A stretch of DNA of 42,500 bases from assembly GCA_905221605.1 (NCBI GenBank), contig CAJNDS010002279.1, forward strand, positions 468,086-510,585, in the 5' to 3' direction. Under the pieces are notes generated by a model. That model was not told where the DNA came from. It saw only the letters and a list, made by a program, of their open reading frames with translations, and ran no database searches. The stretch is from Symbiodinium natans (Eukaryota > Sar > Dinophyceae > Suessiales > Symbiodiniaceae). This document shows, in pieces, positions 30,144-38,628 of the stretch. The translations under genes and the position numbers were made by a program. The stretch's first letter is position 1. Every line of letters starts with the position of its first letter.

Positions 30144-30149
30144 GTTTCC

Positions 30150-30267
30150 TTAGGGTTTAGGGTTTAGGGTTTAGGGTTTAGGGTTCAGGGTTTAGGGTTT
30201 AGGTTTAGGGTTTAGGGTTTAGGGTTTAGGGTTTAGGGTTTAGGGTTTAGGGTTTAGGGTTTAGGGC
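30150..30267. repeat. TTTAGGG array, about 16 units
   Basis: Near-perfect heptamers; paired in inverted orientation with the array ending at 30065, with an exon between. Confidence 0.95.
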
Positions 30268-30421
30268 TAGGTTTGGTTTATGGTTCTCTTCGGGTTTTTG
30301 GGGTGTAAGCGCATAGAGAGAGAGAGAGAGATGGTTTTCAGGGTATACCCATGCTACCGTAATGTTACCCTCAAACCCCGAAGCAACTCGAAGCCCTCCG
30401 ATAAAGGACCAAACCCTGCAG

Positions 30422-30475
30422 AAGTGTCGCCAGAGATAGCGGGAGTTAGTGCTGGGCGCTTCGTCCGGCTATCCG
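30422..30475 (+). CDS. Candidate exon
   Basis: ctgcag| and CCG|gtacgc; VSPEIAGVSAGRFVRLS. Acceptor not followed by G. Confidence 0.4.
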
Positions 30476-30594
30476 GTACGCTTCTAAACCCAACAACCCT
30501 TTAAACCTGGCAGCCCAGTGGTACCCTTGACCCGGGTTTGGTTGGTTCTGGGCTCCCTTAGAAAGTGAGCCACCAGAAAAGGGTAGAGGGTATG

Positions 30595-30763
30595 GGTTTA
30601 GGGTTTAGGGTTTAGGGTTTAGGGTTTAGGGTTTAGGGTTTAGGGTTTAGGGTTTAGGGTTTAGGGTGTAGGGTGTAGGGTGTAGGGTGTAGGGTGTAGG
30701 GTTCAGGGTTTAGGGTTTAGGGTTTAGGGTTTAGGGTTTAGGGTTTAGGGTTTAGGGTTTAGG
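30595..30763. repeat. TTTAGGG array with GTGTAGG block
   Basis: About 24 units, with a central run of TGTAGGG variants. Confidence 0.95.
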
Positions 30764-30809
30764 CTTAGACGGTTGCTGGGCCACCAAACCTCTGTCTTGG
30801 CGCCCAGAG

Positions 30810-30892
30810 GCGGTCAGCGATGCCACGGCCGAAGCTGCCGCGCAGACCTTTTCTGCGGTGGCGAAGTTTCTCGTGGCCCGGGCTAAACGGCT
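30810..30892 (+). CDS. Candidate exon, Ala-rich helix
   Basis: cccagag|G; AVSDATAEAAAQTFSAVAKF then LVARAKR; GT at 30893. Among the clearest coding compositions here. Confidence 0.55.
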
Positions 30893-31299
30893 GTTTCTTC
30901 AGATTTTGGGTTTAGGGTTTAAGGTTCAGGATTTTGGGTTAAGTTCTTGGGGCCGCGGGGGTGGGGTGGGGGAGGGGTGGGGCGACTAGTCCCTACTACA
31001 ACCGGAACCTCGACACCGCAACCAGAAGCCCTATACTGTAACTGGGCCTGGATTTGTGCAAAACCCGAACCACCAAATCACAACCAGCCAACAAGCTTAA
31101 ATTTTGCATGGTTTGCAATCTGATGGTGAACCTTCAAGGCAACACATTCATTTTTAGAAACAATAAGTTGCAGCAGGTACCGTTCTTCGCCCGGATGCTA
31201 CGATCTACTAAATCTGCATGATGAGCCAACTAAAAACTAACACTGAAGGGGTTCTATGTTCTTGAAGGTTATACTTCAAGCAGTAGACCAAACGCTGTA

Positions 31300-31540
31300 C
31301 TGCCCCGAAAGCTTCAAACTTGTAAAACCCGACAGTGTATTACCCCAAAGGCTTCAAACCGGCAATTCGCGAAAGCTGAACAGTAAAACCCAACAGTGTA
31401 CTACCCCAAAGGCTAGAAACGTGTGCAAAACCCGAAAGTTTACTACTCGGAATGCTTCAAACCTGTACTTCCTGAGTGTTGACTACCCTGAAAGCTTCAA
31501 ACCTGTGATTCCCAAATTTAATACTTCAAGGGCTTTGTCA
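31300..31540. repeat. Degenerate about 40-bp tandem repeat
   Basis: GCTTCAAAC-type units at 31311, 31351, 31412, 31454 and 31494, with ACCCGA-AGTGTACTACCCC between them. Confidence 0.8.
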
Positions 31541-31558
31541 GCTCCGTAAAGCTTTTAC

Positions 31559-31680
31559 GGATGCCTTAAAAGATCTTGTAAGAACGTGTATGGATGCCTT
31601 AAACGATCTCGTAGAACGTGTAAGGACGCTCCAAAAACCTCCTAAGAGTTGTAAGGATGCCCTAGAAGACCCTGCTAATC
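31559..31680. repeat. Degenerate about 32-bp tandem repeat
   Basis: GGATGCC-type unit starts at 31559, 31592, 31624 and 31655. Confidence 0.8.
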
Positions 31681-32266
31681 ATTCGACAATGCTATACAAG
31701 GCTCTAGCAGACCCGACTATAATGTAAACTTGCGCGCGATAATCATCATAATAATGAAAAGGGGAATAGCCCAAGTTTCATATTAAATTCGTGCGTCTCT
31801 TCGTTCCTTACAACTTAATATGCAAAATAAAGAGGTTTGTACGACCGCTGTTAATGAGTCTTTCCTGGGCTTTTTTTGCACACGTTCATCACACCCTTGG
31901 ATGCACAATATAAGTACACTCTTATAATAGCATAATTTACTGCATGACTTCGTGAATGATTCTCTTCGCTTTGTTGTTCACCCCTTATTCTCTTGTCCCG
32001 CGAAGAGAATTCACGTGAATCATCTGTGTCGTTCAATCGCTTATTTACTTCGCGCGATGTGAACACTATGAACACACGCTGGGTACCATACGAAAAGCTA
32101 CGGAATACTGCTCACACAACCCTATACTAAACAAAGAAGAACGTTCCAGTTGCAATAGGGACCCTTTTTGTGCATATAGCTGCTCAGTTGTAGTAGGGTC
32201 CCGTTTCTGGTTGCAGTATAGGGCTTCTGGTTGTGGTATCGGGGTTCCGGTTGTAGTAGGGACTAT

Positions 32267-32302
32267 TCCCCCCCCCCCCCCCCCCCCCCCCGGGGGGGGG
32301 GT
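32267..32302. repeat. C25 followed by G10
   Basis: A homopolymer switch from C to G that is self-complementary. Confidence 0.95.
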
Positions 32303-32361
32303 CTTTGCGCCGTCCCAAGCCTTGGAGAGCACACTAATTGGCACATGATGTCTAGGCGCAT

Positions 32362-32535
32362 GTACACACACACACACACATATATACATATATATATATA
32401 TATATTTATATATTTATTTATTTATTTATGTATTTATATATATATATATTTATTTATTATTTGTTCGAATTTATCTATTTTATTTCTTTATTTATTCATT
32501 TATTCAGTCATTTATTTTTAGTTGATTTATATGTG
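32362..32535. repeat. CA, TA and TTTA microsatellite
   Basis: About 170 bp of A/T-rich short tandem repeats. The remainder up to 33085 is unique and not visibly coding. Confidence 0.95.
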
Positions 32536-33088
32536 ATTTATTGATTTACTTCTCGTTTTTTGTATGTGCATATGTGTACATACATGATAAGTATAATTTC
32601 TTGTACATGCATAAACAAACCTTCCATTCATGCATGCTAGCACACCTTCATACGTGCGCACTTAGACATGCATTTTATCAGTACATTTGTTCTTGAACTG
32701 CTGCATTTTTGATTTTGCTTCGAGCCTTTCTGGACCTTGATGCGAGTCGTTTTCTCTCCCAGAGCATGCTTTAAGACCATGGACCCCATGACTTTTTGTT
32801 CTTGGTTTTTGTTATGATTCTGTTGTGACGATTATTGCAATTCGTGTTGTGATTGTTATTAATTAGGTGCCGAACTTGTCCTCAGAGAATCCCAGTTGAG
32901 CCAACACACGCCAAAACACATCCATGGGACATCTTGTCGTCCTCATGTTGTATGTCACACGACCTCGTGTTGGATGTCACACGTGTGGGCTCTGGCATCT
33001 GAAGTAGGCTTGGAGTGCTTGTGGGGCCTCCGTCATCAAGATTGAGGTTGACCTGAACCTGCTAGTCCTCAAGCCCATGCAGTTGCAA

Positions 33089-33182
33089 AGGTTTAGGGTT
33101 TAGGGTTTAGGGTTTAGGGTTTAGGGTTTAGGGTTTAGGGTTTAGGGTTTAGGGTTTAGGGTTTAGGGTTTAGGGTTTAGGG
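33089..33182. repeat. TTTAGGG array, 13 units
   Basis: Perfect heptamers; first array after about 2 kb without telomere repeats. Confidence 0.95.
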
Positions 33183-33254
33183 GATGCAAGAGGGGGTTGA
33201 GTCGTCATGCCTGTAGAGTTTAGGGATGCTCGCAGCCTCTGCTGTGTCAGCAAG

Positions 33255-33305
33255 GTCTCTCTACCACCCATTGCCACGGCGGAGATGACACAGGCCTGTA
33301 GTTAG
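33255..33305 (+). CDS. Candidate terminal exon
   Basis: agcaag|G; VSLPPIATAEMTQACS and TAG. Confidence 0.4.
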   Translation, partial: VSLPPIATAEMTQACS

Positions 33306-33347
33306 GGTGCGCAGCATTGTCTTTTCATTTCTTTATAATATAAACAT

Positions 33348-33450
33348 ATATACACACATATATATATATATGCACATATATATATATATATATGTACATA
33401 CATACATTTTCGATTTATCTCTTTTCTTATATACATATATTATATCTTTT
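33348..33450. repeat. TA/CATA microsatellite
   Basis: Alternating TATA and CATA units, like 24811-24863. Confidence 0.95.
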
Positions 33451-33562
33451 TGGGGGGGAGCTCCCCTTTACGCGGAAGTCCCACGTTCCGGAAATTCCTT
33501 CCTTTTGGGTCTTTGTCTTCGTTATGGTCCCTGAGCATGGGGCATTCTGTGCTGCTGGGCAG

Positions 33563-33607
33563 GTCAGCGAGCAATGCATGGCCAGAGTGGAGAAGGCACA
33601 CGTTCAG
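33563..33607 (+). CDS. Candidate exon
   Basis: gggcag|G and CAG|gtaggg; VSEQCMARVEKAHVQ, 15 codons in phase 0. A TTCAGGG/TTTAGGG array starts in the donor. Confidence 0.55.
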
Positions 33608-34294
33608 GTAGGGTTCAGGGTTCAGGGTTCAGGGTTCAGGGTTCAGGGTTCAGGGTTCAGGGTTTAGGGTTTAGGGTTTAGAGTTAGGGTTTAGGGGTTT
33701 AGGGCTAAGGGTTTAGGGTATCGGCTTTAAGTGCTCTTGCGGTCTCACCATGTTGCGTAAGTCGAGCCATGTGAACCCTAACCCGCATTGGCATATGGGG
33801 AGCCCTTGGCTTGGGTACCGATGTCATGGAGGAGAGACAGAGAGAGACTAGGGCCCCGAGTCGGCCCTTATTCCCCTTTCTTTAGGGTTCAGTTTCCCTG
33901 AGAAGCCCCCCTTAAACCAAAAAAAAAAAGGACACGGCTCTTATTCCTAGGCTACTCCTGGGTCTAGGTGAGATGGGGGAAGAGTGAGAGATTGGTGTTT
34001 TTGTTGTGGCGTCGGGGCTCCTCAGAGCTGGACTTTTTGGGGTTCTGGGCTCCCTACTTGTACTGCAAAGCAATTCCGCCGGGAGGAAGGGGCCCGGGTT
34101 TTGGGCTTCGGATGCAGAATTTTCGCGTAACCCTAAAACCGAAATCCGAAACCCCGAAACCCGAAACCCTAAACCCCTAACCCTAATCCCGAACCCTAAG
34201 CCCTTAACCCTTAACCCTAAAACCTAAACCCTTAACCCTTAACCCTAAAACCTAAACCCTTAACCCTAAACCCTTAACCCTAAACCGACATGAG

Positions 34295-34401
34295 GGGTAC
34301 CTTTTCACGTTGCTTGGATGATCGCGCAGCCAAGGGCCTCCGGAGCCAGCTCCAACTGTTGAATGCCACTTTGGGGGCCTGCGTACCTGGACTCAGAGGG
34401 G
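34295..34401 (+). CDS. Candidate exon
   Basis: catgag|G; GTFSRCLDDRAAKGLRSQLQ then LLNATLGACVPGL; donor GTTTAGGG at 34402 (alternative GT at 34382). Confidence 0.55.
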
Positions 34402-35084
34402 GTTTAGGGTTTGGGGTTTGCGGTTTAGGGTTTAGGGTTTAGGGTTTAGGGTTTAGGGTTTGGGACTTGGGGTTGAGGGTTTCGGGCTGTGGGGTTTGGG
34501 TTTCTAGGGTTTAGCCCAAACTCAAAGGATTCTCTTCTAATACGGACCCCAGTATGGTACCTCTAATTTCGGAGACCCCCATATGGCAATACAATCATGC
34601 AAACAATGTCATGGTCTAAGCAATGTCATATGATATCATACTTTATATACACAAAAACCATTCTATGTCGTTATATCGCCCGGATCCTTCCCCTCATACT
34701 TCCGGGGACGTTATTGTTCTCTACAGCCCCAAGAATAGACCCTAATGATTATTGGGCCCCAGAACCTACAAACCCTCACCCCGGCCCAAAAGTCCGCAAA
34801 CCCAAAACGCTGAGGCTCCAAGAACTTTTATTCTATAGGGCGTTTGGGCCCAGACGCCATACTATATAACCCTCATCCAGCTGATGCGTTGGTCCAGTAT
34901 TCAGGGCTTTGCTGGAAACCTGGGGTCAGAAGTGTAAGAGTGTGGGTGTCGCGCGCGCGGGTGCGTTTGTTTGGGTGTGGGGTGGGCTGGGTGTGGGTGT
35001 GGGTGTGTGCGGTTGAAAGGACGAACTTGCTAGGAAGGTGTGTGAAGTCGGCTGCTGCCTGGCTTGTCCCCAACATAATACTTC

Positions 35085-35184
35085 TAAACCCTAAACCCTA
35101 AACCCTAAACCCTAAACCCTAAACCCTAAACCCTAAACCCTAAACCCTAAACCCTAAACCCTAAACCCTAAACCCTAAACCCTC
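35085..35184. repeat. CCCTAAA array, 14 units
   Basis: Perfect heptamers, ending at the acceptor region (ctccag) of the next exon. Confidence 0.95.
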
Positions 35185-35187
35185 CAG

Positions 35188-35310
35188 GTGGTAAAAAAAA
35201 CCCTCGAAGTGAGCCGGCCACAACCGACCTCTCAGGCCGAGTTTCAGAGGAGCCCTGGCATCAACCTCACCTCCTCTGAGGGCAACTCGGAGGCCGGCTT
35301 CCGACGCAAG
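35188..35310 (+). CDS. Candidate exon, 41 codons (first of a linked chain)
   Basis: ctccag|G; VVKKTLEVSRPQPTSQAEFQ then RSPGINLTSSEGNSEAG; Ser/Gln-rich, probably disordered. The right border abuts GGTTTAGG; a GT donor would add one base (phase 1), while phase 0 fits the next exons better. Confidence 0.6.
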
Positions 35311-35581
35311 GGTTTAGGATTTAATGTGGTCTACTGATTAGTGTGGGCCCCCCCCCCCCCCCAAACTAAATCCACCCCCGCAACAGTGTCACAAAAAAAA
35401 GGGACCCCCCCAAACTAATTTTCGGCCCCGGGCCCCCCCACCGGCTCCTCTTCATTCCTCTTCGCTCCTCTTCCCTCTCCTCTTCCTCTCCTCTTCCTCT
35501 TAGGTAATGTTGTCTGCATATGAATTTAAAGGGGATCCATCTATCCCAACCAAGCCAGCCCGAAGAAAAAAATAAAATAAA

Positions 35582-35990
35582 TCCGGGGGAGCAAACGTTT
35601 TTTATTATACGGCATTCGGGCAGCTGCTGGACTACCCCCTTTGAAATTTGATTGCCCGGCCTCGGTACAAATCATTTTACGAGGAAATCTTAGCTTTGGG
35701 GCTGGCCTGGAGGCTTAAGATTTCAGGGCCCGACAACCTCAGGCCTCAAGGGTTAGGAAGCCTCAGCCCTTAGGCCTCTGGATCCAAACCCAACTAGCCC
35801 ACAAAAGAATATAATTCCGGGGGAGCAAAGGTTTTATATAATACGGCCTTCGGGCAGCTGCTGGACTACCCCCTTGGAAATTTGATTGCCCGGCCTCGGT
35901 ACAAAAGCATTTTATAAGGAAATCTTAGTTTGGGGTTGGCCTGGAGAATGAAGATTTCAGGGCCCGACAACCTCAGGCCTCAAGGTTTAG
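35582..35990. repeat. 175-bp direct duplication in an intron
   Basis: 35582-35756 and 35816-35990 are about 90% identical by eye, 59 bp apart (tccgggggagcaaa to cctcaagg-ttag). The copies contain no telomere units. Also here: a C run (35350), a CCTCTT minisatellite (35444-35500), GCTCAG repeats near 36000 and a repeated aacttttcattattg (36063 and 36120). Confidence 0.85.
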
Positions 35991-36166
35991 CTCAGGTAAG
36001 CTCAGATGAGCTCAGCTCAGGCAAGTTTTTTCTACCTCTTCCGAAACCCATGCCCGAATAAACTTTTCATTATTGTAGGGGGGGCAACCAAATTTTTGTC
36101 CCCTGAATAGTTTTTTGAAAACTTTTCATTATTGGAGGGGTCCACACTACTCAGGATACGACATTA

Positions 36167-36389
36167 GGGTTTAGGGTTTAGGGTTCGGGTTCAGGTTTAG
36201 GGTTTAGGGTTTAGGGTTTAGGGTTTAGGGTTTAGGGTTTAGGGTTTAGGGTTTAGGGTTTAGGGTTTAGGGTTTAGGGTTTAGGGTTTAGGGTTTAGGG
36301 TTTAGGGTTTAGGTTTAGAGTTTAGGGTTTAGGGTTTAGGGTTCAGGTTTAGGGTTTAGGGTTTTAGGGTTTAGGGGTTTAGGGTTTAT
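36167..36389. repeat. TTTAGGG array, about 30 units
   Basis: One of the longest in the window; variants at both ends, perfect centre. Confidence 0.95.
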
Positions 36390-36403
36390 GGGGTCCAGGC
36401 GAG

Positions 36404-36439
36404 GACCTTCTGCAAGCCTGCTGCAAACGGCTTTATTGG
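36404..36439 (+). CDS. Candidate exon, 12 codons
   Basis: ggcgag|G and TGG|gtaaag; DLLQACCKRLYW, phase 0. Confidence 0.5.
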
Positions 36440-36612
36440 GTAAAGGCGTTTAAGGCACACGCCTCTGGTACAGCACAGTATCTGCACGGTAGCTGGTTTA
36501 GGGCTTAGGGCTTAGGGCTTAGGGCCAGTTCAGGGTTAGGTTTCAGGGATTGTAGGGCTTAGGGTTTTAGGGTTCAGGGTGTAGCGAATCTATAGCAACA
36601 GGTCAGGTTTAG

Positions 36613-36702
36613 GCACCCGTCGAGATTCCGGGGATTGGGCCTCTAACTCAAGAAGAGGGCACCACGTCAAAGATCTCACCTGCCTTGGCAAAAAAAGGAG
36701 TC
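36613..36702 (+). CDS. Candidate exon, 30 codons
   Basis: gtttag|G and GTC|gtaacc; APVEIPGIGPLTQEEGTTSK then ISPALAKKGV, phase 0 both ends. Confidence 0.6.
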
Positions 36703-36715
36703 GTAACCCTGAGGG

Positions 36716-36855
36716 TGTAGGGTTTAGAGTTTAGGGTTAGGGTTTAGGGTTTAGGGTTTAGGGTTTAGGGTTTAGGGTTTAGGGTTTAGGGTTTAGGGTT
36801 TAGGTTTAGTTGTTTAGGGTTTAGGGTTCACGGTTTAGGGTTTAGGGTTTAGGGT
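36716..36855. repeat. TTTAGGG array, about 18 units
   Basis: Heptamers with a few breaks, at the start of the following intron. Confidence 0.95.
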
Positions 36856-36925
36856 GGTGCTTCTGGAGTGATGGCTCCCTTCCTATGCTTCGCACATGGA
36901 AGCTATTCATGACTCGTGTTTGAAG

Positions 36926-37042
36926 GGCTTTGAAGCAGACCTCAGTGCCCAGAAATGCAAAACCCTGAGCCCCCCAGCCGGCAGACCGAAAAAGACAGCA
37001 GCAGGCACTGCCTCTCGGCCCTTCGCCCCACTCCTTCCTCAC
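36926..37042 (+). CDS. Candidate exon, 39 codons
   Basis: ttgaag|G and CAC|gtgctc; GFEADLSAQKCKTLSPPAGR then PKKTAAGTASRPFAPLLP, phase 0 both ends. Basic, Pro/Ala-rich. Confidence 0.6.
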
Positions 37043-37083
37043 GTGCTCGAAGGCTCTTGTTACCGTTGGTTAGTAGGCTGCAG

Positions 37084-37160
37084 GGTTTTTGTAGCGTTCG
37101 GCAATGGACATCAATGCCCGGCTGCTACGTCAGTTTAGAGAGGGGTTTCAAAGGATTCTG
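37084..37160 (+). CDS. Candidate exon with tandem copy
   Basis: ctgcag|G; GFCSVRQWTSMPGCYVSLER then GFKGF; GT at 37161, phase 2. The last 29 bp repeat just downstream (see 37132-37205). Confidence 0.5.
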
Positions 37161-37205
37161 GTATCGAGTTAGTTTAGAGAGGGGTTTCAAAGGACTCTGG
37201 CATCA
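37132..37205. repeat. 39-bp tandem duplication across an exon edge
   Basis: agtttagagaggggtttcaa-type unit at 37132 and again at 37171 with three differences. Confidence 0.85.
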
Positions 37206-37519
37206 AGTTTTTTTTTGACCCGGGGGGGGGGGGGGGGGCGAGGGAGATTGGAGTACTTGCCAGTTTGGGTCTTCTTTTTGTGTTTTGGGGGGTTTCGGGG
37301 TTATATTGGGTTTACGAGGATCGTTTTTGCGGAAGGTTTGTCATCGGGTTCCAAGGGTCAACCTGGGTTAGGGTTCTGGGGTTTAGGGAGGGCTGAGGGT
37401 TCGAGTTAAGGGGTGGCAAGGGTTGATTTTTCTCGGAGAGCGGTGGCTTCTAGCTATGTGCCAGCCCAAGTGCAAATAGGGTTGTGGGTTTGTGCGCGCT
37501 CAAACTTGGGCGATTTCAG

Positions 37520-37575
37520 GCAGGCAGTGGACAAATCATGCTGCAAAGCTTTGTTTCATGGTTCCAACAAATTGG
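37520..37575 (+). CDS. Candidate exon
   Basis: atttcag|G in phase 2 with the preceding exon (completes Trp); QAVDKSCCKALFHGSNKL; donor GG|gtccca. Confidence 0.55.
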
Positions 37576-38021
37576 GTCCCAACACAAAAGGTTGGGTTCC
37601 AACCCAAACATATGGAGCCTATATGATATGGCCATTACGTGATCGTCTTGTCTAGCTGTTGGTGATACCTGAACAATCCTTGTCGAGGGGGAGCTTGCCG
37701 TGGCTTGTTGGTGTTTTGGGGTGCTTCTTGCAATTAGGTCTTCAAGTTACGAGGCGTTGCGGTTTAGGGTTTAGCGTTCAGGGTTTAGGGTTTAGGGTTG
37801 AGGGTTTAGGGTTTAGTTTAGGGTTTAGGGTTTAGGGTTTAGGGTTTAGGGTTTAGGGTTTAGGGTTTAGGGTTTAGGGCTTTGACCCTTAAACCCTAAC
37901 TCGCCCCCCCCGAATGCCCTGAAACCCTAGGCAGTCTGCACACTCCTAGGAAGGATACTGGCCTATTTCCTTCTTGACCCCCCTATGAAAACCCCAAAAC
38001 CCTAAACCCCAAACCCTCAAG
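37576..38021. other. Intron-like stretch
   Basis: Begins with gtcccaac and a short gttggg/ccaac pairing, then unique DNA and a TTTAGGG array (37761-37880). Confidence 0.5.
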
Positions 38022-38072
38022 AACCGCGACTGTCTTTGGCAAACAAGCATCGAAGACAGCACACACTTGCAG
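38022..38072 (+). CDS. Candidate exon
   Basis: ctcaag| and CAG|gtctat; NRDCLWQTSIEDSTHLQ (17 codons, phase 0). Joins 38203 in frame. Confidence 0.5.
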
Positions 38073-38202
38073 GTCTATGGTACTTATTAACCAATAAACA
38101 GCTGCACTTGAGGGGCGTATAAGTGGGTTATACGTACAGCTACCCTAAACCCTAAGCCCTAAACCGTAAACCCAGTTGTACGTACCATGAACCGCCACGC
38201 AG
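38073..38202 (+). repeat. 130-bp intron formed by element A, copy 2
   Basis: Starts GTCTAT, ends cacgcag. The left part (ggtacttattaaccaat), the core (cgtataagtgggttatacgt) and the right part (gtaccatgaac) match element A at 10154-10294. CCCTAAA-like units interrupt it at 38142-38173. Confidence 0.7.
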
Positions 38203-38249
38203 GGCCTCCAGCAGCTTCTGGAGAGCAAAGACTTGGCAAGCTCCCGAGG
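38203..38249 (+). CDS. Candidate exon ending at GTTTAGGG
   Basis: cgcag|G; GLQQLLESKDLASSR; donor GTTTAGGG at 38250. The gene would continue beyond the LINE or end nearby. Confidence 0.55.
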
Positions 38250-38538
38250 GTTTAGGGTTGAGGGTTGAGGGTTTAGGGTTTAGGGTTTAGGTGGGGGGGG
38301 GGGGGGGGGGTTAGGGTTGTAAAAAGGGTTGAGGGTTTAGGGTTTAGGATTCAGGGTTGAGGACTCGGGGTTTCGGGTTGAGGATTTAGGGTTTAGGGCT
38401 TAGGGAAAGTTTAGGGCTTACGGTTTAACTGTTTTTGGGGGTGTTTTTTTCTGTGATTTTCTGGGAGGGCTGGGTTGTGCACCGGACGTGTTGCCAGTAG
38501 CGAAGGACGGATCTAGTGGCATGATCTTCGTAGCTAAG

Positions 38539-38562
38539 CATTTCAGCATTTCAGCATTTCAG
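38539..38562 (-). repeat. 3' tail of the LINE: 3 x 8 bp
   Basis: catttcag three times on the plus strand, exact. Confidence 0.85.
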
Positions 38563-38628
38563 TCTTTGAGGCGCTCCACCAAGCAATGGGGAAGCGAGAG
38601 AACGGATAGCACGTAAGAGCTTGATCTT

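Larger units (their letters stand above)
30986..32266. mobile_element. 1.28-kb element with about 58-bp terminal inverted repeats
   Basis: 30986-31043 and 32209-32266 are inverted complements at about 52 of 58 positions by eye, with a G-rich tract outside the left end and a C25 tract outside the right end. The interior is A/T-richer, lacks telomere repeats, has no long frame, and holds two degenerate tandem arrays. It resembles a non-autonomous DNA transposon. No transposase is seen. Confidence 0.7.

Noticed and set aside
38571-38612. A candidate host exon (GRSTKQWGSERTDST) with GTAAG donor
   Set aside because: It lies between the LINE stop codon and its 8-bp tandem tail, so it is better explained as LINE 3' UTR.
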